From: Sporothrix humicola
Lineage: Eukaryota > Ascomycota > Sordariomycetes > Ophiostomatales > Ophiostomataceae
Length of the DNA stretch: 64,000 bases
Reading direction: 5' to 3'
Assembly (NCBI GenBank): GCA_021396245.1
Contig: WNYE01000002.1
Coordinates: 558,001 to 622,000, forward strand
In this document: one piece after another, positions 11,010-22,267 of the stretch
Numbering within the stretch: position 1 is the first letter of the stretch
Layout: the number at the start of each line of letters is the position of its first letter
Notes under the pieces: model-generated
The model's input: only the letters and a program-made list of their open reading frames with translations
Told to the model about the DNA's origin: nothing
Databases searched by the model: none
Position numbers and translations under genes: made by a program

Positions 11010-11954
11010 AATGACTGCCGTTGATATGAGATGAAAACCAAAGTCAAGAGTTGAGTTGTGGACGAAGTTGATGTTGTTTTTACTTGACATTGACTTGACA
11101 TTGTGTTGATTGTGTCTCAAATCACGACCCCTCTCCCGTCAAAAGATATGCGGCGCTTAATGATGCATCCAGGCAGCAGCAAAATCCACATGCATTCAAC
11201 ATCCAAATGGAAGGCCGAATTGTGAAAGTGTAAATAGTGACATTGTATATCATTTGTTTACCCATCGGATTTTATTTGATTTATTTGAACAGCTGTTCTT
11301 GTTCTTTTTTTTTTTTTTTTTTTTTGTTAAATCATTTGTTTACCGTCATCAATTTTCTTCAGATGTTTCTTTAAAAAAGAAACAACCCAATTGAATATCT
11401 ATATCGTACGATTGATATTGAGACATGGCTCTGATGAATTCAGTTCAAAATCCTTATCAGGTCAACTTTATGATCTTCTCAGCGTGGGGTGAGGCTGGCG
11501 ATCAGACCAAAAACACAGAATACAACCGTCACACTCTGAGTCTGTGAGTGAACCAGTATTGCATCTGTGTGAGCCCCTCAATGAATCCTTCCAAAGCACC
11601 CAAAACACTCAAAACACGTCCTCGACACGCCTGTTGCATTTGGCTGTGCCGCATTTTGCATTTTGGGAAGGTGCAAAAGAGATGTATTCCAACGGCAAAT
11701 ACCGTGCAAGATACGTGACAGGAGGCGGCACAGAAATGCACATTCAGTATGACATATTCGAAGCGAGGAACATCCAATCAGTGTCAATTTTAACAGCCTC
11801 ACGACGTGCATCGAGTTTTGTGATCTTTACTTGCTACATATTCTGTTCTTTTAAACCTCTTACCGGTTTACTCGCGATGTGAGATTGTTTATAACATCTC
11901 TTCAACGGCGTTCAGATGCCACCAACCTCGACATAATCACGCCTCACTTTCACC
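11010..11954. promoter_or_regulatory. AT-rich divergent intergenic region between APH-like and ABCC genes
   Basis: Shared upstream region of two divergent genes. It is AT-rich, includes an uninterrupted 21-T run, and has no supportable ORF. The ABCC leader sits just before 11955 (CATAATCACGCC, then TTTCACC before the ATG). Confidence 0.5.
11305..11325 (+). repeat. Homopolymer run of 21 T
   Basis: An uninterrupted T tract lies between the APH-like and ABCC genes. It could be a nucleosome-excluding promoter element or simply a slippage-prone tract. Confidence 0.9.
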
Positions 11955-14900
11955 ATGTCGGATGCAGCATTTTGCGCGGCCAGCGACCGTTCTTTCGGTC
12001 CAGTTGTGGCCGCCAACTGCCGAGGCGGATTTGATTTCACACTCACTTTTGAACAGTCCATTCTTATTGTGACACCGTGTGCCATATATTTGGTCTTTCT
12101 TGTTCCTTTGCGGCTAGGAAGGCTTCGACATGTGGCTGCAACATATTGTGTAGACTGGATCTGTATATCAAAACTAGTAAGTACATTGAGAAGATATCAA
12201 CTTGAATTCAAACAAAGACTAACAAAACAGACAACCGCTGGAATATTGTGTGCAATATACCTGGCCAGCTTGGTGCTTTGGGCAAAGGATAGCAATGGAC
12301 GACCATCAACAGCCATACCGGCTGCAGTATTGGTCTTTGTGTCCAGCTTGGCCGTCATTGTTCTATCCTACGCAGAGCACACGCGGAATCGTCGACCATC
12401 TATTGTGCTAGGTATCTTCTTGTCGTTGACAGTCTTGTTTGATGCAGTAACTGTCCGCACGTTGTGGCTGCTTCAGCCAGCAAAGAAGCCACTTGCAGCT
12501 GTTGCAACGGCCGGCCTGGCTATCAAACTCGCCCTTCTCATACTGGAAGCCCTTCCAAAGAGAAACGGCAACCCAGACAAACAACCCACCAGCAAAGAGT
12601 CCACTAGCGGCCCATACAGCATTGCGTTCTTCTGGTGGCTCAACTCGTTGTTTGTGAAAGGCTTCAAAGCAACACTCACACTCGACGACTTGTCGACACT
12701 CGAAGACGAGTTTTCATCTGACAACCTGTCAAAACGGATGCAGAGTGCTTGGGAAGAGCAGAAGAAGAGGGCAGGGCTATCAGCAAAACCACAACTAGGA
12801 AGCCCACCAAAGAAGTCCGTCCTGCCTCTCCTCAAGGCTCTTGGCTCGGCACTTGCCTACCCTCTGTTGATTCCCGTCCCGGCTCGGGTGATCTTCATGG
12901 CCTTCAACTATGCCCAGCCCTTCCTCATCATGCAGGCCACAAACTATGTCCAGCAGAGGGAAGGTGACGACGACGGCGACACCAAACGAAACAATGGATA
13001 TGGCCTCATCGGCGCCGCCGCCTTCATCTACCTCGGCATTGCGCTCAGCCGCGGCCAGTACAACTATTTGCTGTACCGTTGCGTCACAAAAGTCCGCGGC
13101 TGTCTTGTCGGCCTCATCTATGAAAAAACCCTGACGGCGTCGTCGTCGCCTCGTTCGCCTTCCTCCAAGGTGTCAGGCGCCGACGGTGATGCCAAAGCCG
13201 CCTTGGCGCTTATGGGCGCCGATGTCGACCGCATCGCCCTGACCGTCGAAAAAGTCTACGAGACATGTGCCTGCACCGTCGAGGCCGCCATTGCCATCTG
13301 GCTGCTCGAGCAACAGATCGGCTGGGCCTGCATTGCTCCCCTCGTCCTGGGCGCCGTCTCGTTTGCCGGCAATTCCGTCGTGGCAGCTCGCACGCCCGGC
13401 CGCCTCAAGCAGTGGATGGGCGCCACGCAGGCGCGTGTCTCTCTGACGTCGACGGTCCTCCGGAACATGCGCTCCATCAAGGCCATGGGCCCGACCGCGC
13501 CCCAGGTGTTTGTCAGTCTCTGTGAAGCTCGCGAGCACGAGCTGGAGCGGTCGGCGCACTTCCGCGTCCTGGTGGCGCTGATGAACCTGTGCGGCGCGCT
13601 GCCGCGGCTGCTGTCGGCGCCGCTGGCGTTTGCCCTGTTTGTGTTGCCGCCGACATCGTCGTTTGTACAAGAGGGAGGACTGACGGCTGCACGGGCGTTT
13701 ACGACACTGTCTCTCCTCGAACTGCTGACGACGCCACTCGGCACGGTCTTGCAGTCGATTCCGCAGGTGACGGCGGCCAAGGCGTGTTTTGAGCGGATCC
13801 AGGACTATCTGCTGCGGGAGGATGTTGGAGAGTTTCCGGGGCGAGAGGAGTCATCTTCAAGTGGAGGTTCTAGTACATCGACACCAATGGATGAGAGTGG
13901 TGAAAAGAAGACGGCCACTGCTCAAGTGGGAGAAGTCAATACGGCCACTCCCGTCATTGAGCTCGACAATGTGTCTCTGAGATACTCAAACAAGCCAGAC
14001 GAAGAAGACTCGTTCGTTGTCCGCGACTTGTCTCTGCAAGTGAATACTGGCCAGCTTGTCGTGATCGTCGGTCCGGCTGGCTGTGGCAAAACGACACTCC
14101 TGCGTGCAATAGTAGGCGGTCTCGCTCCGACAAATGGTCGCATATCACGACGGCACACGGAGATGGCATACTGCCAACAGGCACCATGGCTAGTAAACAC
14201 GACAGTAAAGTCCAATATCGTCGGTCCATCACCCGCTGAGATCGACGACGACTGGTACAGCACAGTCCGCACTGCTTGTGCACTTGATGGCAAGGATTCC
14301 CAAGAAAAGCTGCCAGAGGGAGACGAGACTGTCGGAAGTGGTGGAGCAGCACTCAGTGGTGGCCAGAAACAGAGAGTGGTAAGTTGCTGTCTAGTGTCTC
14401 GCACCAATGTCGTTTGTGCTAACCGTGTAGGCCCTTGCGAGAGCCGTTTATGCGAGAAAACCGGTTATTGTGCTCGACGATGTGCTCAGCGCACTCGATG
14501 CCAAGACGGAGCATGCGGTCTTTTCGGCACTCTTGGCTCCGAGTGGGCTTCTGAGACGAGGGGATACCACTGTCGTTATGGTCACTAGTTCTTGTAAGTG
14601 TTGAGGCGCTCTGATGCGGGATCAGGATGTGAGTCGTTGAGCTGACATATTTCAGTACACCATCTTGCAACGGCTGAAGCGGACATCATCTTGGCCGTAC
14701 ATACCGATGGGTCGACGACACAATATCAGTCGTATACTGATATGGGCGCCGATATCGTGGGCGAGATTGAGCGCCCGAGAGTCGTGCCTACCAATGGTGA
14801 AGAGAGGAAGAGTATCCCCAGTGATGGAACCAACAATAGAGGACCTAGAAGGCCAAAATCAAAACCAGTAGTCGATAAAGACAAAGAAAAGGAGAAGGAA

Positions 14901-16826
14901 AAGGCTCGCCGGTCGGGCGACCTCCGTTGTTACAAGACATACGGCCAGTCCATGGGCTGGTTCCGGGCCTGGACCTTTCTCGCCATTGCCATCCTGTTTG
15001 CCGTTGTCTCGAGGATATCTCGTAAGTGTCCCCAGGTGGCTTGAAGAATTGTCGAGTGGTAGTAATTTACTAACGTGACAGAATATTGGGTCACTCGGTT
15101 CACCGACAATGTCGACATCAACCGTGGCCTCTTCATCGGCGTGTACTTTATGTTCTCCGTCGTGGCCGTCATCCTCAGTCTCGTCTCGTTCTGGTGGATG
15201 ATGATTGTCATCATTCCCGTGTCAGGTAGCAACCTGCACAAGATGCTGTTGACGGCCGTCTTTCAGGCACCGCTGTCGTTTATCACGTCGACAGACGTCG
15301 GTGTGATACTGAATAGGTGAGTCTTTGCGTCAGCCAACTTCGCAAGCCCTTCTAACAGTCTGTAGATTTAGCCAGGATATGCAATATGCCACGGCGTATC
15401 TGCCCATCTCGACAATGAACACTGTAACCAGTAAGTGCTTGTGCCACCCAGGATCATAATATCAGACAACCAGCCTACTCACCTTTCAGCCGTCCTTGTC
15501 TGCGTCGTGCAGTTTGCCTTTATCGCGGCCGGCTCGGGCTACCTCGCCATTGCCCTCCCCTTTCTCGTTGGCGTGGTGTACCTTGTGCAAAAATTTTATC
15601 TGTCCACATCCCGCCAGCTGCGGTTCCTGGACCTCGAAAGCAAGTCGCCGCTGTACACGTCTGTCTCGGAGACGGTCGAGGGCCTGCCGACCATCCGCGC
15701 TTTTGGGTGGGCACGGTCCTTCGCCGCCGACTTTATGGGCAGGCTCGACGACTCGCAGCGGCCGGTGTACATGCTGTACTGCATCCAGCGGTGGCTGAAT
15801 CTGGTGCTGGACCTGATTGTGGCGGCGTTGGCTGTGCTCCTGCTGGCGTTTGCATCCCAGATAAGAGTGTTGTCGTCGTCATCAACAGCCGCCGCGGCTC
15901 TCGGACTTGCAATGATCAACATGCTCGGCTTTGGCCAGAGCCTGTCGCAGTTCATCTTTTTCTATACTGAACTGGAGACGAGTCTGGGGGCGATTGCACG
16001 TATCCGGGAGTATGCAACGGAGATTGTGCCGGAGGATGGTCCTGACGGGGGTGAGGGTGGAAAGAAGCTCACGTCTGTGTCTGACAGCTGGCCAGACCGT
16101 GGAGATATTGTGTTTGAGCGAGTGACGGCTTCATATGGTACACTCCCCGGTGAAAATGAAGATGATGGCACCGTTGACGTCCTCAAAGACGTCTCTCTGC
16201 ACATCCCTGCAGGCAAGCTCGTCGGCGTCCGTGGCCGGACCGGCAGCGGAAAGTCGTCACTGACACTCACCTTGCTAGGCCTCGTCCATCTTCGTGGTGG
16301 GTCTGTGTCAATTGACGGCGTCGACCTGGCACGCGTCCGCCGGCAGACGATCCGCAACCGCATCACGACCGTCCCGCAAGAGCCCTTCTTTCCGCCAACG
16401 CACTCGCTCAGGAAAGTGTTGGCCGGTGCGAGGGACGAACATGAACTCCAAGACAAAGAGGTCATGTCCGCCCTCGAGGCTGTTGGCCTCTTAGACCATG
16501 TCGTCAGTCATCTTGGCGAGTATTGGTTGGACAAGCAAATGTCCGAGCTGCCGCTATCCGCCGGCCAGCAGCAGCAGTTTGGCCTGGCGTCGGCCTTGCT
16601 GCAGCACAACCGCATTGTGATTTTGGACGAGTGCACAAGTGCCATGGACGCGGCGACCCAGGAGCGGATAAAGCGCCTGCTAAAGTCGCCCGACAACAAC
16701 TTTGCCGGCAAGACGGTACTGATGGTGGCGCATCGCGCGTCGATGCTGGGTATCTGTGACATTGTCGTTGAGATGGACAGTGGGAGGGTGGTGAATGTGG
16801 AGGATCGGTCGAAAGGGAAAATCTAG
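11955..16826 (+). CDS. ABCC-type (MRP-like) full-length ABC transporter
   Basis: Predicted exons: 11955-12176, 12231-14378, 14431-14593, 14656-15021, 15082-15316, 15366-15430 and 15490-16826, about 1511 residues, all phases consistent. Order is N-terminal TMD0 helices, first membrane domain, NBD1, second membrane domain, NBD2. NBD1 has Walker A GPAGCGKTT, signature LSGGQKQRV and, across the intron at 14379, Walker B VIVLDDVLSALD, with Asp in place of the catalytic Glu as is usual in the asymmetric ABCC type. NBD2 has Walker A GRTGSGKSS, signature LSAGQQQQ, Walker B VILDECTSAMD with Glu, and a switch His (VAHRAS). The N-terminus (DRSFGPVV, FDFTLTFEQSIL) is typical of filamentous-fungal ABCC exporters. 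Likely exports xenobiotics or conjugates at the plasma or vacuolar membrane; the substrate is unknown. Confidence 0.92.
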
Positions 16827-17072
16827 GATAGTGGAAGCAAAAAGTGGCAAAGGTAGTTTAGGGGTAGATACTGTCACAGTCGCAGTTGCCGTTTTAGTAG
16901 TCGATCAAAGAGGCAGGTGCGATCACGAAATGGCACATGAAATTCAAGCACCACGAAGCTATCGAATCACACAGAAAGAGAAGGCACGACCAACATGAAC
17001 AAAATGGGATATATTGAATAACAATGCAAAGAATATGTACTTGAATAACCAACCAAAACAATCATCACACGC

Positions 17073-18821
17073 CTACAACGGCGTCGATCCGTTGCATTTT
17101 GCTGGCAGCAGCGACGCATTCACTCCGACAAGGCCGTCAATGTACGTCAACAGCTTCTCGAGAGGCACCATGTCGAGCAAGCCCAGTTCAGGATGCGACG
17201 ACCGCAGAACTTTGCCGCTGAAGAGGATGCGGACGTCGTACGATGGCGAGGGCTCTTTCTCGTCTCCTCCGCCTTCAGCGTCGCCCTCGGCGTCGGTCTT
17301 GGCGTCGCCTTCCCTCCTCCACAGCTCCACAACAACCTCGCTGCCCATGCCCGGCCACACCATCTCGTCGGCCTGCAGGATTGAGAGTAGCCGACTCAGG
17401 CTGCCGTCGTGGGCGACGTTGTGTCTGTACTTGACTTTATCGTTTGAGTCGGGCGAGGCTGCCACCCGCAAATGCCCCGCCAGCTGGGCCACCCAGACGC
17501 CCCAGGCGCCGACACTGGCGGCCAGCGACCGCACATCGTCGCGGTACATGCGGCTGTACTCCCACTGGCCAACCCGAAAGACGGTATCCGCAGTTTCCTG
17601 GGCGATGCCCTCGACGGGCGGCTTGCCGTGGCACTGGCGGGCGGACAGGTTGTCGTAGTAGTGGTCGACGCTCTCGTGGAAGCCGCGGGGGTCCTGGGGG
17701 TCGACGCCGGAGGCGGTATCGAGCGTCTCAAAAAGAGGACCCAGCTTCTCGAGGTGGTCGGCCCAAACCGGGGACCCGCCGTAGTAGTCGTTGTAGTTTG
17801 TGCTCGAGGCGGTAATGGCCTTGAACAGCTCGGCGGCGGCGGGGCATGTATACTGGGGTTCGAGGGAGTCAAAGCCGGCTGCTTCGGCCGTCAGAGGCGT
17901 GTCGGCGACCGGGCCACTTTCAGGAGATCCAGCGGCCGCCGCCATGCCGCCCAAGACCATGTGGACGGTCTGGCTCGTGATGGGGTTGTTGGTGACGCGG
18001 ACGGCGACCTGCTCTTGCCAGGCGTCGACATCGGTCATGGCCGGTATGAAGCCCAGCAAATCGTGGTACACTTTGTACAGGTCGGCACCGTGCACCCACG
18101 CGTCCTCGAGGCCGCCCGACGTCAGCTGGGGGAACTGGCAGGAGCCGTGCCACGCCGGCGCGGCTGCCAAAAACGGATTGCTCAGGTTGTTGGGCGCGTT
18201 GTACGTCGGCACATAGAACGCCACACCGGGCCGTTTCTGGTTTCCGACCGGGTCCGCAAACAGGTGCAGCCGGGCGTCGTTGCAGTCCCAGTTGTACGGC
18301 TCGTGGGGGAAGCCGTTGGACGTGTACGGCGTGCGCTTGTGGTGGCGGTGGACGAGTTCCACATAGACCAGCGTGCGCTTCTCGGATGGCGGCGGCACCA
18401 CGTACTCTTCTGGCCGGACATGCGGCATGTTGCACCAGTTGTAGGTGCCGTACTGGCCCTCGGGCGTCGTCGAGTCGTTGAACAGAAAGCCGTACGTGCC
18501 CGTCGTCGACGGCGACAGCGCGACCGTCAGGTTGTTGAGGGCAGTCGACTTTGGCGCATGCCAGGGACTCCCCGGCGGCGGTACGTCGGGCTCCTGCGGC
18601 GCGCCAAAGTTGTGGATGCCGTCGGCGGGGGGCGCGTCGCCGTTGTTTGGAGTGCTTCCCTTGCTGCTCATAAACGAGAACTCGAGTGACAAGGGCCACG
18701 GGCGCATACTCGTCGCGTCGCTCGACGGCACGAGCGCAATCACCAAGAGGTGGATGGCCAGTAACAGACCCATGGCGACGACAATGCGCACCGCCCAGCG
18801 GCCACTGGCAGTGTCGGCCAT
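17073..18821 (-). CDS. Membrane-anchored histidine acid phosphatase family protein
   Basis: A 582-residue member of histidine phosphatase superfamily clade 2. The ATG at 18821 (MADTASGRW) puts one hydrophobic helix at residues ~10-31, giving a type II signal anchor; an upstream ATG at 18914 adds 31 residues that look like leader. The catalytic block is ELVHRHHKRTPY (residues 155-166): His160 follows Arg159, and the Gly of the classic RHGxRxP is His161. The proton-donor His-Asp pair is in AHDGSL (His471-Asp472). Several NxS/T sites suggest a glycosylated secretory-pathway domain. Likely hydrolyses phosphomonoesters in the secretory path or at the cell surface; substrate unknown. Its 3' end converges on the ABCC gene 246 nt away. 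Confidence 0.85.
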   Translation of the reverse strand: MADTASGRWAVRIVVAMGLLLAIHLLVIALVPSSDATSMRPWPLSLEFSFMSSKGSTPNNGDAPPADGIHNFGAPQEPDVPPPGSPWHAPKSTALNNLTVALSPSTTGTYGFLFNDSTTPEGQYGTYNWCNMPHVRPEEYVVPPPSEKRTLVYVELVHRHHKRTPYTSNGFPHEPYNWDCNDARLHLFADPVGNQKRPGVAFYVPTYNAPNNLSNPFLAAAPAWHGSCQFPQLTSGGLEDAWVHGADLYKVYHDLLGFIPAMTDVDAWQEQVAVRVTNNPITSQTVHMVLGGMAAAAGSPESGPVADTPLTAEAAGFDSLEPQYTCPAAAELFKAITASSTNYNDYYGGSPVWADHLEKLGPLFETLDTASGVDPQDPRGFHESVDHYYDNLSARQCHGKPPVEGIAQETADTVFRVGQWEYSRMYRDDVRSLAASVGAWGVWVAQLAGHLRVAASPDSNDKVKYRHNVAHDGSLSRLLSILQADEMVWPGMGSEVVVELWRREGDAKTDAEGDAEGGGDEKEPSPSYDVRILFSGKVLRSSHPELGLLDMVPLEKLLTYIDGLVGVNASLLPAKCNGSTPL

Positions 18822-19567
18822 AAGAAATGGGGGGAGGAGAAGGCGATGGGATGGGACGGGGACGAAAAGACAATGTTTTGATCGATATTGAGACTCGAGA
18901 GGCTGGGATATCACCAGGAAGAGACGTTGATCATGGCGGCGCGACGGAGTGAAGGCTGATTCTCATCAGACAGAATGAGACATTAAGATAAATGTAAGTT
19001 TGACAGCATGTTGGTGAGCTGTCGGGGGTAGGCTGAAGAGAAGACGGGTGAGGTTGAAGATGAAGAGGTGAGGTTGAAAGATGTTGAAAACGGACGCTGG
19101 TGAGGCGTGAGACGGCAAGGGATAGCGCCAAGTGCCTGAGAGCCGCTAAAGTTGTACTATGAAGGCGCCATAAGGTGTCAACAAGGTGCCCTAAAAGTGA
19201 CTGGACACCGCCGTCACAGTGCCCAACAGACGGCCAAAAACGCCAAAAACGCCCTAATTCTGCCCGTCCCTTGTTTTGCCAAATCCGGACATTGGCCAAT
19301 TGGCTGTTGCGATTCGCCTCAGCCTTGCCACGTGCGACGATATCACGATTAATTCGATGAAGGAGAGCCAACCTTTAGCCAATATGTTTGAGTTTTAGTC
19401 TTTAGATGTATTTACCCTTCCTTTATGATGTTATATTCCCAAGTCCCAGTCCCAGTATACTTTATTGTACATTCATGTCATGATCATAAGATGAGATGCT
19501 TCATTCAGCCTCTTGTCTTTCCCTTTTGTTTTTGTCTTCCTCACTCGACTTCGGCTCGTTCGTTCGT
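18822..19567 (-). promoter_or_regulatory. Upstream region of the acid phosphatase gene
   Basis: About 750 nt between the start of the phosphatase and the 3' end of the TilS-like gene, both on the minus strand. The leader side (18822-19100) is CT-rich in the sense direction. The distal part holds the 3'UTR of the TilS-like gene. No ORF or structured RNA was recognised. Confidence 0.45.
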
Positions 19568-22267
19568 TCACTGCATCCTCTGACTCTCGTAAGCATACAT
19601 CCGCTCTGCCAGCACATCCTGCTCGATGCTGTCCAGAATCCCCTTGTCCACCTTGCGGTACCGCACCTCCCACTTGAGCCAGTTCTCAATCCCCGGGACG
19701 CTCGCGTCAATCGTCGGCAGCGCCAGCACAATGCCCGTCGGCCGCACCCGGTTGGACGACGCCTCGTAGAGTGCCTCGCGCTTTTTCCTCTCCCAAATGC
19801 GCATGTGCCGGTCCCACGTGGACATGTCGTACAGCCGCTTGCCCGTGTTGCGGTAGACGGGGGCGGTCAGGCCGTCGAAATTGTTGGCAAAGTCGTCGTC
19901 GGGGTCGTAGTTGTCGTCGCGGGCGAATTTGGTGTTGAGGTCGGCATCGACGTGGCGGCGCGGGTTGTTCGGGTCCTTTTTGTAGTGGATCTTGGCCGAC
20001 TCTTCGGGCCAGTAGGGCCGCCCCTCCAGCGCCCACGAGACGTCGGCCGTCGCGTAGATGGCGGGTAGCGTGTAGCGCACTTTTCCTGGGGCGTACGTCT
20101 TGAGGGTAGCCAGGAAACGCGACAGGCGCAGCGAGTTGCGCGACGACGAAGAAGGGGACGACGACGACGACGAAGAGGACCAAGAGGACATAGACGGGCC
20201 CGGGTAATACGGGCTTTGGCCGGGCGTGTCTTTGGCGAGCGCCTCCCGAAACTCTTTGCTGTAGTCCTTGTCAAACGGCTGCACAACAACCTGTACGGGC
20301 AGCCGCGTGCGGATACGTATCCAGAACCGCCCGTCGTACAGATTCCACTCGCTCCATTTGCTCCAATCCCACCTGTGGGTCAACACGGTGCGGCGGCCGC
20401 TGATGCCAAGCGACGGAAACCGGATCGAGGGGACGTGCGGGACGCCACGGCCGAGCGCGTTTTCGGGGGAAATGTAGGGCGCGCGGACAAGGTACCAGCT
20501 TTGTGACGGCTCTGGCCCGGTCTCTTTCTTGGGCTCTGAATCAGGCCCTATCTCGGACATGGGCGCTGGCGTGGGCGCCGGCTTGTCCTTCCCGTCGCCA
20601 AACGGCATAAAGTGGACGCCGCAGATGACAAAGGCGCTCGGGTCCGCCGAGGCCTTTTCTCCCTTTGCCTTGGTCGATTTCGGATCAACCAGATCGGGGA
20701 ACAGAGTGTCGATGACCGTCTGCAGCTGCGAAACGGGCGTCACATTCGTCTCGGGCGTCACGTAGCTCAGCAGCTTCTGGACGACGAGGCCGGCCACGTT
20801 GCGCATGTAAAGCCGGCGCTTCTCGACCGCCATGGCCGTGTAAAAGTCTCTTTCTTGTTTGTTGCCGCGACACCGCCTCCGTCGTGGTTTCGGGAGAAGA
20901 CGCGGCATGCGGGCCACGACGGTGCCCACATTCGCGTTAAACTGCACGACGATCCGGTGTTTGAGGATGAGTCGGCGCGCCTCGGCCTCGTGCTGTCGAC
21001 AGGCCGCGTCGCAGCGCGCCGACAGCTGCAGGATGGCCGGCTTTTGTAGCGCCGCCGGCAGTGTGTGGTTCTTGGCGATGTGCCGCAGCGCATTGCGCGT
21101 CGTCAGCGTCGGGTCCGCGTTCGTGTGGTCCTCGAACCACGGCACGTTGTTGGCGAGGCACGTCGCGACGAGCCGCTCCTTGGGAAACGGCAGCAGCGGG
21201 CGGTACACCATGACGCCCAGGTCTTCTGTCTCGATCGTCGGCAGGATCGGCGCCGACCGCCCCAGAACCTGGTACATGTACGTCAGCTCCTCCCAGTACT
21301 CGGGCTGGTATCCTCGTCCGTTTGAGTGTGTGTTTGTGCTTGTGCCTGGCCATGTGTCGTCGTCCAGCTCGTCCAGCGTCAGCATCAGCGCCCGCTCGCT
21401 CTCCTCGCGCCGGAACTCCCGCAAGATGTCTTCTTTCTGCGTCGACGTCGGCCGCGTGCCAAATTTCGGCGACGGCGCGTACTTGTCGTCCAGGTACCCG
21501 CTCTGGTACGCTCCGTGGATGTCGTGGCACTCGGGCAGGTCGCTGGCCGCGCGCATCCCCCGCAGACCGCGCACGCCCGCGCCCGACAGTAGCCGCATCA
21601 GCACCGTCTCGTACTGGTCGTCCTCGTGGTGCGCCAGCAGCAGCGAGACCCGCCCGAAGCGCATCGCCCGCCCCAGCGTCCGGTACCGCCACCGGCGCGC
21701 CAGCGTCTCCATGCTTGGGTCTCGAACCCTATTATGTGTCCCAGAGGGCCCGAACGGAAACAGCTCGCCCTCGTCGTCGCGCAGCGGGAGCACCTCGGCC
21801 TTGTGCCCCATGCCCTGCAAGACCCTGCACACCGCCTGCGCTTCGGCCGTGCTGTTCTCCCGCAGCCCGTGGTCGACGACAAGTCCCTTGAACCCGCCGC
21901 AGCCCGCGTCCGACACCTTGAGCCACGGCATGGTCACGTACGCGCGCGCGCAGAGGTACGCGAGCGCCATCGAGTCGACGCCGCCGCTGATCGCCATGTA
22001 CACGCGGAGGCTGTGGTTGACGCGCACGTGCGGGAACCGCGGCGGCGCCGCCTCGCGCAGTGCATTGGTGAACTCGGAGACGCTGACAGGCTGTGCGGTG
22101 CGGTGGAGGACGGGGTGCATCTGCATCTGCGTCTGCGCCTGCATCCTGGCCGTGGAGACGAGGCCGGAGGCGAGGCTGGAGGCGAGGCTGGGGACGCGGC
22201 TGGACACAAAGTCGACAGCCGAAGAAGTCGACATCTTGATCGTCCCGATCGTCGCACAGTCGCTCAA
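19568..22267 (-). CDS. tRNA(Ile)-lysidine synthase (TilS)-like PP-loop ATPase, probably mitochondrial
   Basis: A 899-residue intronless protein. The PP-loop SGGVDS lies at residues 94-99, followed by the TilS-type LVVDHGLR (129-136), AHHEDDQYET (212-221) and GVRGLRGM (231-238). Later, VPWFEDHTNADPTLTTRNAL matches the region where TilS proteins have WxxDxSNxDxxxxRNxxR. TilS converts C34 of tRNA-Ile(CAU) to lysidine so that it reads AUA; in fungi the expected substrate is a mitochondrial tRNA. The Ser/Ala-rich, basic start (residues 12-60) fits a targeting sequence. The protein is about twice the bacterial length, with a long C-terminal extension (~450-899) I cannot assign. A later ATG at 22234 (MSTSSAVDF) is an alternative start. 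Confidence 0.83.
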   Translation of the reverse strand: MSDCATIGTIKMSTSSAVDFVSSRVPSLASSLASGLVSTARMQAQTQMQMHPVLHRTAQPVSVSEFTNALREAAPPRFPHVRVNHSLRVYMAISGGVDSMALAYLCARAYVTMPWLKVSDAGCGGFKGLVVDHGLRENSTAEAQAVCRVLQGMGHKAEVLPLRDDEGELFPFGPSGTHNRVRDPSMETLARRWRYRTLGRAMRFGRVSLLLAHHEDDQYETVLMRLLSGAGVRGLRGMRAASDLPECHDIHGAYQSGYLDDKYAPSPKFGTRPTSTQKEDILREFRREESERALMLTLDELDDDTWPGTSTNTHSNGRGYQPEYWEELTYMYQVLGRSAPILPTIETEDLGVMVYRPLLPFPKERLVATCLANNVPWFEDHTNADPTLTTRNALRHIAKNHTLPAALQKPAILQLSARCDAACRQHEAEARRLILKHRIVVQFNANVGTVVARMPRLLPKPRRRRCRGNKQERDFYTAMAVEKRRLYMRNVAGLVVQKLLSYVTPETNVTPVSQLQTVIDTLFPDLVDPKSTKAKGEKASADPSAFVICGVHFMPFGDGKDKPAPTPAPMSEIGPDSEPKKETGPEPSQSWYLVRAPYISPENALGRGVPHVPSIRFPSLGISGRRTVLTHRWDWSKWSEWNLYDGRFWIRIRTRLPVQVVVQPFDKDYSKEFREALAKDTPGQSPYYPGPSMSSWSSSSSSSSPSSSSRNSLRLSRFLATLKTYAPGKVRYTLPAIYATADVSWALEGRPYWPEESAKIHYKKDPNNPRRHVDADLNTKFARDDNYDPDDDFANNFDGLTAPVYRNTGKRLYDMSTWDRHMRIWERKKREALYEASSNRVRPTGIVLALPTIDASVPGIENWLKWEVRYRKVDKGILDSIEQDVLAERMYAYESQRMQ

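Noticed and set aside
9801..11120. Calling the APH-fold gene an antibiotic-resistance gene
   Set aside because: The fold is widespread in fungi with unknown substrates; nothing in the sequence indicates aminoglycoside modification.
17472..18689. 405-codon plus-strand frame
   Set aside because: Antisense shadow of the histidine acid phosphatase, with Arg/Val/Gly bias and no motif.
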